Below are positions 50,901-60,212 of a DNA stretch of 64,000 bases, in pieces. The stretch is from Nereocystis luetkeana (taxonomy: Eukaryota > Sar > Phaeophyceae > Laminariales > Laminariaceae). Positions within the stretch are counted from its first letter, which is position 1. Every line of letters starts with the position of its first letter. The notes beneath the pieces were generated by a model. The model did no database searches and was not told the DNA's origin. It saw only the letters and a program-made list of their open reading frames with translations. The stretch spans positions 3,224,731 through 3,288,730 of the forward strand of contig JARUPZ010000013.1 in NCBI GenBank assembly GCA_031213475.1. The letters run 5' to 3'. Both the position numbers and the translations under genes were made by a program.

Positions 50901-53900
50901 TCCCGCACCTGGTCGGGCGTATCGCCGCGCTCGTCGAAGCCGTCGCGTCGCACCCGCTCCGCTGCCGACCGACACCGGCAACATCAACAACAATGACGTC
51001 GAAACTACCACTTCCACCTGCCGCTTGTGCCGCCGCCGCCCCGCTCGGGGTTTCCTCGCCAAGTAAGGATTCTCCAACCGGGGATAACACCCAAAAATCC
51101 CCCCACCCGGTCAAGACCGGGCAGCAGGGGTGCGGTGGACACGACGATGGTGGTGGTGGTGGTGGGGGAGGGGGCGAGCGTGTTGCCGGACGCGACAGGG
51201 GGGATGTCCGAGGCGAGCGGGTCGAGGGCTTGCGTGATGGCGTTCTTGCTTCTTGCCCAGTGGGCGTGGACGTGGTAACTGGAGCGTCTGGAGCGGCGAG
51301 GGTAGTGGGCTCGCTATTTTCGCTCTTGGCGGCCATGGTGGGAGCGGAAAGGCGGTGCACGTGAGTGACCGGGCGCCGCGACAATTCTTTGGGGGGGTCA
51401 TCGCGCGGCAAACCCTCGGTTTTTTTGTAGCTTCGCGGGGTCTTGTGCTCTTTGTTTTTCGTTCGGGGCTGTCCGTCCGCTTTTGCTCCTTTTCATGCCC
51501 CACGATTTTGTTTTGTGTGTATACCCTACCCACACGCATGTCGGTTTGGTACAAAAGGACGTCGTGCGTAGCTCTATACAGTCGCTGCTGTCAGGGTTCG
51601 GTTCGCTACCCTCGTTGGTGACCTCGCGTGTTTTCACTTCACCGAGCGACCGGCGGTCGTCTCCCGCGATCAGCACACTTGCCGCCAGCTCGACAACCGG
51701 ACGCTTGCGGCGATAGGGGTTGCAGTTAGGGTTAGTAGAACGTTTCGGCCCGTATATATATATTTATTTATTTTTCTGACCCGCTCCTTTTCTCAATATT
51801 GTTGAAATGTTTACCATTTGGTGATTTCGTTTTGACTGTTTTACTTGTGATAACTGCTAGTGTAGGCTTTGGGATTGTCGGTCCATGATTTTTGTTCTTA
51901 TTGCACTTTTAGCTTTCAACAAAGTCTGTTTTCAGTTGCTGTTAATACAGAGCTCCCCCCAAGTGAGAAATCTCGTAAGAAATTTTGTGCTATCGCTGCC
52001 GCACCACGCGATAACGCCATTCGGTGTTTGTTTTTTCTTGGCAGGAGTAAGGCGAAAGGTTCTGAGCACGGAGGAGGCACCGCCGGGCAGGGGAGCCGGA
52101 ATGCGAGCTTAGCAGGTCCTCGCGGGACCGTTCCCGCCCTGTCGGATGGCCTCCTGCGACTGGCCTCGGTCGTAGTCCGAGCCGCGAACCAGGCTTGCTT
52201 GCTCGACCTCGTCCCCATGCAGGTGCGGTGTGTTCGCGCGCATCTGTCAAAAGTTTCAAGTTTCCCCGCTGGGATTCTCCAAGCGCCTTTCCCCGTTTTT
52301 GCTTGTTCGAGCCTCGCTTGACCCTGAGCGGCGCTGCTTCGCCTTTCGCCGTGTCAGAGCACCGGTTCGTGGCGGGCCCCTCGACGACTGGCCCACTTTT
52401 TTTTTTCGTGGTGGTGGTTTTGGTTGGGTGCACTTTTTATCCCTCACACTTCTGGGGTCAAACGTCGATCGGCGGCAAGCGTACCAAAACGAGTTCACCC
52501 AACCGGGTGACTACAAGGCGGTAAGCGGTAAGCCCCCCCCCCCCCGGAGTACATCTCTCCTATCGAGCACCCCCCCCCTCCCTAGCCAATGCTGACGTCC
52601 CGTTTAAGCCATGCCTGGGACACTGCCCGTGGCCGTGTCATGATTTTTACAGGAGTCACTTTCCGTGGAAGGAGTCCAGCCGGAGTTTTCGTTCCTGTGC
52701 AATCAACTTCTGGCGTCTCTCATCGACAGAGTCGAAGCCCAGGTGCGCAAAATGGACGCTTCGACTAGAGTCGAGGTATGCCGGCGGTCACCGCACAACA
52801 ACTGTTGAGTTCGCACAAGGGGTGTGTGTGATCGTTTTTCAGGGCTCGGTTTTGCGACCACGGTAAGGGTGCTCCAAAGTCGAACGTTTTTTTTCTTTTT
52901 CTTTTTCGGAAGGCTCTCTCTCTCGACCAGAGTTTTTCCCGAAAACACCCTTGGTTCGACAATAGGCAACCATTGGTTCCCCCCGTATCTGGAAACCGTC
53001 GAGCCCTGAAAGACGATCGCACACCTGTGCCAACTCAACGCTCGTTACGGTAGTTTATTTTCGACGATGACACCGATTTTGTTTTGCAGCGCGCCTGCTT
53101 ATATCAGTAACCTGGCTGCGTATCCCCCTTTTCGTACGGCGCTGTACACACAAGCTAAATTTGGCTTCTAGATATGTCCAAGTGAATTGTTCCCACTCGT
53201 ACGGTAGTGCAGTCTTAGAGATGGGCAGAAGCGATGTTTTGTGTTACGCCACCCGGTTCAGCATTGCAGCCCTGCTTCTTGAAACAGAGGTGTTCTGTTT
53301 TTCTGGGGGGGGGGTTCAGGGGCGCTGCAGTACGTAGTGATGGGGAGGGGCCGCCACTCCGCTTTCTAGCTTCCAATATCTGCTGAATTCCAGTTTGATA
53401 GCTTGGCGTGTCGGCCGGAAGGCTTAAGATGCCGCTCTTCTATATAGACGGTATCAAGGGTTCTTCGTACGTGTTTTTGTTTGTTCTGGGCGCGCGGACG
53501 CGGTCTCATGTGGTAGGGAAAAGCGGCTGCTCTACGTACGCCTAGTGTGTTTTAATTTTTTAAGTTCGACTGTGCTCCGGTGAGAAAAGGGGTTAATACC
53601 GGTAAAATTGAGTGGATACTGCATCGTATCGGTATTACATGTTTTACATTTTTCAGAGCAATGCCACGGCATATAGGGGTGGCGGCTTATTCTCTTAGAT
53701 CCTCACATGAAGAGCTCGAAACACGACCTCGAAGAAGGGCAAGGCGAGCAACACCTCCGTATGCTATGATTGTCCTAAAACAAATATCAGGCTACTGTAG
53801 TATCACATACTGTTGCTCACTTGTGGGGCTCAGCCGGTCATGTAACATATCGAGCCAAAAGAGTACAGCCGCTAACCCTGGATGAGTCTTGAACCTTGAG

Positions 53901-56515
53901 CATACCGGGAAACACTCGGTGCTTTATTTGCACGTGTCAAACAGCGTGAAGTACATACGCGTGTACAGCATTTTCTTATCAACACCTTTTATTCGGTTGG
54001 ACCAATCTCTTGCCACCCTGCAGGAGGTGACATCTCCGGACCCGAAACCGTCGGAGTTAGAGAGGTGGCTGGAAGGCGTTGTTCGCCTGTTGGGCTTCTT
54101 CTGCCTCAACAATCGAAAACATCAGGAGGTCCTGCAGTGGGGATCGCCGCCGACGGTGCTGGTTCGGCTGTGCAACCTGCCTTTCCGGCGAGTAGTAGAG
54201 AACGTTTCGCGCGGGCCATTGCGTGGATCGTCGCGTCTGATTTTTGTTTTTTCTTTTTTCTTTTTTTTTTCACTGGTGCATCCTGTCTCTACCGTGAACC
54301 ATTTAATGGATTTATTGGATTGGATGCGGCCTCCTGCACCGGGCAGAAGGTCTCGTCTGGGTATTTCCTCCGGATTTGAGTAGGCTAGCGTATCACGTAC
54401 TCTGCGCGGGGTAAGCCCCTCTAAGTGATCTGGGCATACAAGCATAAGAATACTGTTGTATTCTGTCTCTCTACGTACCGTGGATAATTCAATATAAGTA
54501 TTGGGTTGGATGAGGCCTCCTGCGCCGGTAGACGGTCCTGGCCTCTACTTTGTTGCGCCTCTTTAGATTGCATTTGTAGTTGACCACTGGTCAGGGGGAG
54601 AGTTGTCTCACCCAAACTTATTCAACATTGACTCAGTCATTTCCTGCACACGCCGCAAAATCTTTTCGTTGTAGGCAAAGCGCGAGGGTATTTATGTTTG
54701 CCTCATGTTTTGTTTTGTGCGTGGGTCAGCCAGTGGTGGAATAGTTCTGCTTATGGCACAATAGGCATTGTAGGGCGATGGGGTATATACGTAACCTGGT
54801 AGAATGTTATTGGCATCCGATGTGCCTTGTATTCCTTTCTTCCTCCCTGGCACGGAGGCGTGTCCGTGACTCGTGTCCTTGTCGTCCTTCAGCGTATTAT
54901 TTTCAAGAAAAGGAAGGAGTTACACGACTAGCCAAGAGAGGGCTGGCTGGTTATGCGGATGACCTCCTTAGGCGACGTCCCCCAACCCCCACTTCCTCCT
55001 GACGCGCATGCATGGCCGATGACCCCTCGGAGAGGCCGCATCCGTGCTGTTGGCCATGTTTGCCCTTCCAAGCCCCGCTACCCGTGCCGAACCCCTGTCG
55101 GATAGGACTTGCCTTGGGCACCGCCGTCTTGCACCGGTGATGCTACGTTAGCCACGACCAAAATGATTGATTGAAACACGTTGCAAGGGGGGCGGCAGTA
55201 TCCACGGCCAATTGCGAGACTTGCACGTTTTCCTCCCCCGAAAGGTGAAGTAAATACCCTGTAAATAACGACACCGGTCGACCAGGCATTTCCCACCATA
55301 TTACGGCAGAACTTTCCTTCAAAAAAATATGACCAATGGGAAAAATGCGGCCACGAAATACATCTTTTGTGAGGGGAACCGTGTTGGATGCACCGCAGAC
55401 TACAACCCCGGGGTTGCGCTGTTGTTAGATACACACCGTAACCGCTGAGCTAGCAGTCGGCGCTGACCTTTATGGTTGTGGCGTATAGTCCCTTTGCGCT
55501 ATTGCGTAGTCCCTCGTTTGCTAAGTTATTTAATTATACCACCACAATCCCCCCTTACATATCTTGTCAAGCCTCGCTACTCGTCGATTCGTTCGTGGGG
55601 GTGGGCGCTAATGTGTCGCGAGTGCGTGCCGAACTAATGTGGGCCTCATGATCGCGTGTCTCTGCTTGTTGTACGTAAATCTATTGGCGCTTCGTTTTCA
55701 GGTATTTTTCCGAGACGAGACACCGAGCGGTGTTGTTCCCGACGCTTATCAGCATCTGTTACCAGAACGCGAGGAATCGGTGAGCACGCGGGACCTGCGA
55801 TGTGCGCGCCATAACCGTTGGCGACAGCTTCTCGATAGCTGTCGTACATAGCGCGGTTATCCTCGCGCCATCACGCGCACGCGACGCTGGCGTTGGGAGC
55901 TCGGCAGAAGCACTTGAACTGTCCCACACCACGGGACAGATCATGATCTAGATCCTCTGAAGTTCCTCACCTGCCGTTGTGATGGGTTATTAGATCATAC
56001 ATATCATGTAGATCAGGAATAGATGATATATCTGCCATGATCTATCCGGGGTGTGGACGCTTATCGGCATACAGGTACTCATCTCTTAACTCGTTTCTGG
56101 ACGGTACCCGCGCGATGGTAGTCTGTCGGCGTTCATCACACATTTGTGTCATGAAGTGCCATTCCCGAGGCGTATGCATAGCCTGCTTTGAGGGGCAGCG
56201 GTGGCACCCAGCGGTGGTAGCATCGTCGCGGGCGCTACCGCGGCTTCGGTGGACGCCCCTGACCCGCGCTACCCCTACAGCGGTAGCGCCTGGGGGTGGT
56301 GCCTCACTCAATGAGCTCTATTGCCACTCTGTTCCGGAATGGAAAGACCGTTCGAATGATAGCATCGAGTAAAAACGGTCCTCATATCTAGAGACAGAGT
56401 GGTGTGTCACCCCCCCAACAACTGATTCTGATGAAAATTGAAGTCTAATCCCCGACACACACACCTTCCACTGCCTTGGTTTTGAACGATTATTGCTGTA
56501 AGAGGCAGCTGGGGT

Positions 56516-56557
<42 letters not shown>

Positions 56558-58986
56558 TTAAAGTCTATTATTGGGTTTTCGTCAGTTGAGGAGCACCCCC
56601 TTGGACAGTTTTTCTTTCCTCGCCGGAAAAGTGCTAAACCCCTACCTATCGTAGCGCGCGTACACTTTGCTACCGCTCTTTCAGTCGGTTGTTGTATACC
56701 ATTGGGCGCGCACGGTGCCCTGTCCGAACGGCGGCAAAAGGAGAAGAAGAAGAAGAAGCGGGATACAGGTTCAGATAGCAACAGACACAGCTCTTGAATA
56801 TATATCTGAGTTGTGTCGACAAATAGTAGCAGTGAAGCCCTGACTCGATGTTTCACACCCAACTCTTCGGATATCTGAGCGTATCGAAAAAAAATTAACG
56901 GTAAGGCCTGTCTTGACTCGGAGTCGAGGAAAACACCCAGCTCTTGCGTCTCTTCTTCGATCCGCTCAGAGCAAGCCTGGCGTGACACTCCCGATCGTCA
57001 TTTGGGGTATCCATACGATACCCGTTTGGGCTATCAAGTAGATGGTGTGACTGTTGATAGTGAAGCTGATGCGGTTCTCGAGCGAGTTTTCCTGGAGGCT
57101 TATATATGTTACTGTAACTCTACCCTAACCCTATCCTTACGGCACCACCCCGACCGCCCCTGCTGGCCCTTATCTTTCACAGCGATGTCGTGGAAAAAGA
57201 CCTCTCCACGGAGCTCTTGGCTGAATTCTTAGAGGACAACTTGAATGCTTACCAGGCGAACGGCTCATCTGTTGAGGTGAGAGCATACGCCACAGTATGT
57301 AGGCCTACGATACAAGAAACCACCTACAGTAATCAGAACTTGAGCGGCTCTCGTTTTAGAGGACGCTATAAAAAATGAAAAATGGAAACTGGAAAACGGA
57401 AAAAAAAACATATCGTACTCAGCGGCGAGCGCTACACTTGACTCTCTTGGGAGCTTCTGAGGGGGAAATAAGCGATGAAGAGTGATGGTCACAGCAGCAA
57501 CCATTGTGGCCACCGCGTGACTGGGGGATAATACGACGGTTGGTGTCCGGGTTCCAATGATTGACGTAAGAAGTCGTACGGCACGGGTGCAGCATGGCCG
57601 TACCCGTGCTCCTTGGTCATCACGCTTTGCTCGCTAAACGGTTGACAGCACTGGAAATTGTTATTTGTTTTGGTCGCTACCCTAGGGGGGGCCGAAGGGT
57701 TTAGCCCGGTGTGTCACTAGCCTATACCCAATGTTTGTTTGAGGATGTTGTCAAGATAAGGGTCTACCGTAAGGCTTGATCGTACTACAGCGGCTGCTTT
57801 TCGTTTGGCGAGCCCAAACCAGTAGTTCCTGGGATGAGAGAGAGGCGAGAGGGCGAGCACGGCAGCCTTCCTGGGCGGGCGTCTGCGCGTGCGAGCATTG
57901 CACACCCCGGGAATAGACCATCGATTCCCGCTTTTGACGGTCTAGAATTTTTTCAAAGCAGCCATGGATGTATTCCCCATCTCGTACATATAATCCACTG
58001 TAAGCTCATGTTGCCGAGTGGGACCCGTGTAATCTGCAAGATTTAGCACATTTTTCCTGGATCAGATCTGCACTATACGTGCAGATCCTGCGTGCACTCA
58101 CAACGGCGGGCGAGGTGCTGCTGTAGCGTGTTTACTATTGTAGTTCATCTGCTCCGATGTGTGGAAGATTGGTGTCGGTGATCTTTCTCGGGCTCGTCAA
58201 GGCGTCACTCACGCAAGAATTCCGTGGCGGAGAGACGAGGCTCGTAGCCTCACGCGCTGTCGCCGCAGGATGCGCGGGTAGTGGTCAGCTCATGACCTTG
58301 CCCCAAGCAAGGACAACACCAACAGTTTCTGAGGACGTTTTGTATACGAGACGCGTCCTCTGCGTACGTCGGTACAACAATAACAGTTCCTGGCGATGTA
58401 TTGATTGCGAGACAATAGGGGTGAATATGAAAGGGAACGGAAGCTTGGCGTGCTCGGTACATGTTGCAGAGGTATGTGTCGGGCTCTCCGGGGAAGGTTT
58501 CCGTTTCTGTCCCGATGCGGTGGAACTGCCCGGGCTACCTTTCCGATCCGTCGACGGGTCGTTAGAGCCCAGAACCACGGTGCAAGGTTTGGCCCAAAGA
58601 ACCGGCTGGCCAAAGCTGGAAGCCCTAGGAAATGTTAAGCTGCATTCGTTGCTGTTGCTGTCGTTGCCGCTGCGACTTCTGCTGCTGCTGCTAATGCTAT
58701 CCCTGTCGTAACCGCTGCTGCTACTGTTGTCGCTGTGGGTCCTTGCCCTTTCTCCCGATTTTTATTTTATCGCGATTTATCAACGTTACTATTTTTTCGC
58801 GCGCGCCTATCCCGCGCGTTCCGTGTGCTGACGCACGCGAGACAGGTGCAAAGCCGGCTCGACACCGGCTTCCGCGGAGGGTGCACTGCGTCCGAGGCGT
58901 CTCCGCACGATTGGCGGATGGTTTCCCTTCGGTTCCCGCTTGAAGATTGGGAAAGGGCTATCGCGTTTTTCAGACCGATGTCGTGA
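22013..58986 (+). CDS. SCAPER: SCAPER homologue (S-phase cyclin A-associated protein in the ER), giant multi-exon gene
   Basis: Exons: 22013-22680, 24324-24482, 25139-25219, 26064-26232, 27000-28763, 29111-29824, 30746-31046, 32648-32754, 34280-34493, 35501-35609, 38655-38738, 40656-40791, 42935-43035, 43211-43313, 44306-44440, 46221-48683, 49272-49654, 50545-51360, 52045-52222, 52653-52775, 54024-54187, 55702-55779, 57183-57276, 58846-58986. All phases agree: 9,285 nt, about 3,094 residues, against about 1,400 in animals. Conserved blocks in order: the N-terminal EKEGHDARNVVSWLVP, WGYLFRNVNRAVDELYYLC, the coiled coil starting LSSPQRKPQRK, PTVLVRLCNLPFRYFSETR, and the final LRFPLEDWERAIAFF. 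In animals SCAPER links cyclin A/Cdk2 to the ER and helps recruit CCR4-NOT for tubulin mRNA decay; the role here is inferred. One or more exons may be missing between 44440 and 46221. Confidence 0.87.
27000..31046 (+). CDS. SCAPER: SCAPER low-complexity exons 5-7
   Basis: Exon 5 (588 codons) continues WE|VRKTTSASS, matching the animal WEVKKMS, and then becomes Ala/Ser/Pro/Gly-rich. It ends with a poly-Gly stretch made by a GGT repeat at 28608-28672 and a basic AVKAKKSEELKSHDSDK tail. Exon 6 (238 codons) starts PDSKWSKRPRL at an AAG acceptor, is Arg/Gly-rich in the middle and acidic at the end (MEQIWAEAEAWVDAEAQ). Exon 7 is acidic (FAEEEDGEALVGR) and ends in phase 1 at GTGGGA. Directly after exon 6 lie (TA)n 29873-29901 and (GA)n 29905-29953, so the donor is followed by purine/pyrimidine simple repeats. 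Most of the extra length over animal SCAPER is here and in the exon at 46221. Confidence 0.72.
31050..31895 (-). repeat. Poly-C-bounded repeat: partial, full and partial copies head to tail
   Basis: Each copy begins at a poly-G tract followed by TACTCGATCTCATGCATGGC, CGTAGTCGTATGACCATAGA and CATGTCGGGTTTTCACCG. The middle copy (about 31201-31741) continues through a GCGAAGCGCCGTGAGGTG block, CTGCATCCTACTAAGAACCG and a poly-A tract to CCGACGCCAACCCAACC. The next copy starts at 31742. On the minus strand the copies have the same orientation as the plus-strand copy at 33490. Confidence 0.8.
32648..44440 (+). CDS. SCAPER: SCAPER acidic linker and coiled-coil exons 8-15
   Basis: Exon 8 ends in a run of Asp and Glu. 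Exon 9 starts at a CCCTAG acceptor (34280). Exon 10 reads VIFSHHELQKKLSSPQRK, matching the animal MHEKLSSPSRKR. Exons 11-15 are Arg/Lys/Glu-rich coiled coil: MAEKLKQHEERAR, RFRKEEQLAKAEEEARKR, KVEEVLFMNKLTVEDL (animal KVNEIAFINTLEAQ), RRQQLLAGISDRQRKR and WEALQKRLEAVQERRRDRE. The intron between exons 10 and 11 is 3.0 kb and I found no further exon in it. Exons 13 and 15 end at GC dinucleotides rather than GT. Confidence 0.8.
33490..34143 (+). repeat. Poly-C-bounded repeat, full copy, inverted relative to 31201-31741
   Basis: The copy runs from a poly-C tract through TAGGTTGGGTTGGCGTCGG, CATGCCGCTC, GGGTACCGTTTT, GGCAGTTAC, CTTCATGCGACCCGCCG and ACGGCCATGCATGA to a second poly-C tract. It matches the reverse complement of 31201-31741 over nearly its whole length. 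It lies in the intron between SCAPER exons 8 and 9. Confidence 0.8.
35098..35215. repeat. GATCAT-rich dispersed repeat, truncated copy
   Basis: Only the right half is present: CTCCCACCCGGCAGCATGAG, CTAGATCATACAGATCATAC and CTGAAATATCTTGATATTGA. It is intronic in SCAPER, between exons 9 and 10. Confidence 0.65.
35645..35785 (-). repeat. Poly-C-bounded repeat, short copy
   Basis: It contains TGTACTCATGTCGTGCATGG, TCGTAGTCGCATGGG and a G-rich tract, then a piece with CATTTGACCATTTGCTCACG. It starts 36 bp after the exon 10 donor. A still shorter piece of the family lies at 22725-22775, 45 bp after the exon 1 donor. Confidence 0.55.
38300..38545. repeat. GATCAT-rich dispersed repeat, interrupted copy
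   Basis: The core blocks CCCAACCCGGCAATCATGTC, CTAGATCATGCAGG and CCCACACGGCAACATTAGC are followed by about 70 bp of unrelated AT-rich DNA before the closing CTAGGTCATGCAT. It lies in SCAPER intron 10, just before exon 11. Confidence 0.6.
38893..39058. mobile_element. GGGTCGGGTC-type TIR element without array expansion
   Basis: The left end GGGCTGTTCACGGGTCGAGG and right end GGCCGGTGAACAGTCCTG are inverted. The interior has only a few CCCGACC units, in contrast to the copy at 7996. It lies in a SCAPER intron. Confidence 0.7.
39465..39712. mobile_element. GTTGAGTTCGCACA-family TIR element with internal 31-bp duplication
   Basis: It begins AAGAGCGTTGAGGTCACACA and ends in GGAAAACGGTCGCATCC and GTCGTTACGG. 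A block containing CCGAACAACAACCATGGTG is directly duplicated (39559-39622). It is intronic in SCAPER. Confidence 0.65.
40866..41033. repeat. Degenerate (GAT)n microsatellite
   Basis: GATGAT, GATGAC and GGTGAT units run for about 165 bp in the intron 75 bp after exon 12. They read as poly-Asp on plus and poly-His/Ile on minus, with no splice-site support. Confidence 0.85.
42769..42880. repeat. (CCCA)n pyrimidine-rich tract before exon 13
   Basis: Irregular CCCACC units run up to 55 bp before the exon 13 acceptor (AAAG at 42931-42934) and may serve as its pyrimidine-rich tract. Confidence 0.6.
43036..43041 (+). other. Non-canonical GC donor (GCGAGC) after SCAPER exon 13
   Basis: The exon ends TCGGGCAG in phase 2 and the next exon starts after GACAG in phase 2, giving GRARRQQLLAG. 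No GT donor nearby keeps the frame. Confidence 0.6.
44441..44446 (+). other. Non-canonical GC donor (GCGAGT) after SCAPER exon 15
   Basis: The exon ends CGGAGGAAG in phase 0 and the next six bases match the donor consensus except for C at position 2. Homology to the coiled coil stops here. Confidence 0.55.
44891..44960 (+). CDS. SCAPER: Candidate zinc-finger half-exon of SCAPER
   Basis: Animal and plant SCAPER proteins have a C2H2-type finger (TPYERKKQCSLCNV...HVKGRKH) after the coiled coil. Here an AAG acceptor is followed in phase 0 by DPTPHNMPLCRLCALPRQ and a perfect GTGAGT donor in phase 1. The TPH....CRLC spacing is suggestive. I could not locate an exon carrying the two histidines that would return to phase 0 at 46221. 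Without this exon, 44440 joins 46221 in frame and the finger is absent. Confidence 0.28.
46221..48683 (+). CDS. SCAPER: SCAPER long low-complexity exon 16
   Basis: This is a single 821-codon open stretch between a CTTTCCCCAG acceptor and a GTGAGA donor. QKKRARKVKEKMRQFC near residue 95 matches the animal KKKAKKIKARMN block. The middle is Ala/Ser/Gly-rich, including runs of Ala encoded by GCT/GCC. The end reads ECALDALLAALSEPRNCDHV and LRVDGAAPI, continued by the next exon VECLFRLLEQA. This matches the start of the animal helical-repeat region (LEKENVADQIAFQAAGGLTA then ALEHILQ). The donor is placed by that homology; the frame itself stays open for another 80 bp. Confidence 0.8.
49272..58986 (+). 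CDS. SCAPER: SCAPER C-terminal helical-repeat exons 17-24
   Basis: Exons 17 and 18 carry helices (VECLFRLLEQATAKK; IQQELLRYLMAKRLLSDM) plus Ser/Pro- and Gly-rich inserts. Exon 19 has LSDGLLRLASVVVRAANQ, exon 20 FSFLCNQLLASLIDRVEAQ. Exon 21 has VVRLLGFFCLNNRKHQEVL and PTVLVRLCNLPF. Exon 22 has YFSETRHRAVLFPTLISICY, exon 23 EKDLSTELLAEFLEDN. Exon 24 has DWRMVSLRFPLEDWERAIAF and the TGA at 58984-58986. From memory the animal order is IVCVGYFTVNHPDN, PTVLQKLCQLPFQYFSDPR, VLFPSLIAACYNN, EQEMSCVLLATFIQD and NRFPQQAWEEARQFF, so this block is the strongest evidence for the identification. Exon 20 has an alternative in-phase donor at 52742. Confidence 0.88.
50262..50475 (+). repeat. Poly-C-bounded repeat, right-hand fragment
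   Basis: It starts at GTCCGCCTCACAAGCGG, continues through GTAGGATGCAGCTCAC, GTCGGTGAAAATCCGACATG and GACTACGACCATACATGAGA, and ends in a poly-C tract. It matches the right half of the copy at 33490-34143. It lies 70 bp before exon 18. Confidence 0.7.
52801..53045. mobile_element. GTTGAGTTCGCACA-family TIR element, best-preserved ends
   Basis: Left end GTTGAGTTCGCACAAGGGGT and right end CACCTGTGCCAACTCAACGC are inverted, as are GTGATCGTTTTTCAGGGCTC and GAGCCCTGAAAGACGATCGC. It starts 26 bp after the SCAPER exon 20 donor. Confidence 0.75.
54188..54193 (+). other. Non-canonical GC donor (GCGAGT) after SCAPER exon 21
   Basis: Joining CCTTTCCG to the exon at 55702 restores LCNLPFRYFSETR, which matches the animal LCQLPFQYFSDPR across the junction. 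The nearby GTAGTA at 54194 would put the next exon out of frame with its homology. Confidence 0.75.
55938..56050. repeat. GATCAT-rich dispersed repeat, short copy
   Basis: It contains AGATCATGATCTAGATC, CTGCCGTTGTGATGGGTTA, AGATCATACATATCATGTAG and ATCTATCCGGGGTGTGGA. It looks deleted in the middle. It is intronic in SCAPER. Confidence 0.65.
56519..56553. repeat. (TA)n microsatellite
   Basis: About 17 uninterrupted AT dinucleotides in the SCAPER intron before exon 23. Confidence 0.95.
57468..57650. repeat. Dispersed repeat of about 190 bp, copy 2
   Basis: It shares GTGATGGTCACAGCAGC, GTGACTGGGGGATAAT, GGTTGGTGTCCGGGTT, CGTACGGCACGGG and CGGTTGACA with the copy at 5566. It is intronic in SCAPER. 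Confidence 0.55.
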
Positions 58987-60017
58987 AAGGGCGACGCGCT
59001 ATAGTCCGCGGCGGTTGCTGCAGGTGCTGCTACTTGCTCCTGCTGCTTGCTATGAGTGGCATGCGGTATACATCTTGCTCCTGCTGCTTGCGCACGAATG
59101 GCATGCGTGTAAACCACTGCCTTGTCCCCTCCTTCATCAGTATATGGCGTTGGAAGCGCCCTCATCGAGAAGGCCCCGATACCCCTTGGAGTCAGCGCGT
59201 AGGGAGGGGCAAGTCCTCTAGGGTTGCGCTTCGTAGCCGGCCGATCGTTAGCTTGGGCCTCGTCCGAAAAGCCGAACCTGTAGTGTCCTGGCGGGAGGAA
59301 AGGACGATTGGCGATTCCGGGAGGTTGGGGGGGGGAGGGGCGCGACGCGAAAGACTGACGGTAGGCGTGTTTTCATGAGGCAATTTTGCCCAGCACGTGT
59401 TCATAGCGGAATTAATAGGCACGGTACTCGAGGCGTACTACGATAGGAGTAGCGACGCATTTTGACCAGAATGTTTCTGACAGATGGAGCTCCTCAGCTG
59501 AGGGACTACCCGGTAATTGCCCGTTATTTTAGTCCGGTTGTGTTGCCCAATGTTGTTCGTTTTGTACACCTAGGCCGTGGTCTTGGTCATTGGGATAGCT
59601 TACACATTTGTTTTCTAAAAAGCAAAAAAGTTTAAGGTGAGTTGCAGCACTTCTAGTTCAGGTGCTACATCTATCGTTGCAGGCGCTACTCGCCTTGGCG
59701 CTTGTCGGTGTGCAAAGTGTGTTTACGAAGGAAGGCCGCTTGCGGGCTATATAGACCAGACGGGGCCCCTCTGATGCGCTAGAGAACCGTTGCCCACGAT
59801 TTGGCCCCGAGGGTGGATCGGGGTGTGTATATAGATCCATATTCTTGTGTTTCGTGTTTGTTTTCTGTGGGGCCTGCCTGCCAGCCTGTCTGCTTGGAAG
59901 GTTAGTGGCTTTGCCGCTTAGGCAGCCCGCGGTTAGATTATTGGAGCGCACCGGGGGTGTTTTGGGCGGTCGCAAGTATAGTCGTGGACCTTGGGCAGCG
60001 CGCTGGGTGTTTGTTTA

Positions 60018-60212
60018 TAACCCTCTCGGGACTTCAGAGAGAAGAATTGGCAATCAAAGTTCAAGATTACAGCAACGCCCACTGCTGTACGAATGGGGAA
60101 TGACACTATTAATAATCGATTTCCGAGTTACAACGGAACGAGTCGTTCGGCGCGGCGCGGCATGACCCCTCCCCTATTGCTGGGTGCTCACGCTGCTCAT
60201 AGAAGGTTTCGA
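60018..60212. repeat. Dispersed repeat of about 190 bp, copy 3
   Basis: It begins with GGGACTTCAGAGAGAAGAAT (5' block also at 5559) and ends with GCTCACGCTGCTCATAGAAG, matching the tail of the copy at 5566. It is the most diverged copy. Confidence 0.45.

Noticed and set aside
58157-58711. Plus-strand ORF of 184 codons in the last SCAPER intron
   Set aside because: Phase and homology join exon 23 directly to 58846; the ORF shows no SCAPER similarity.
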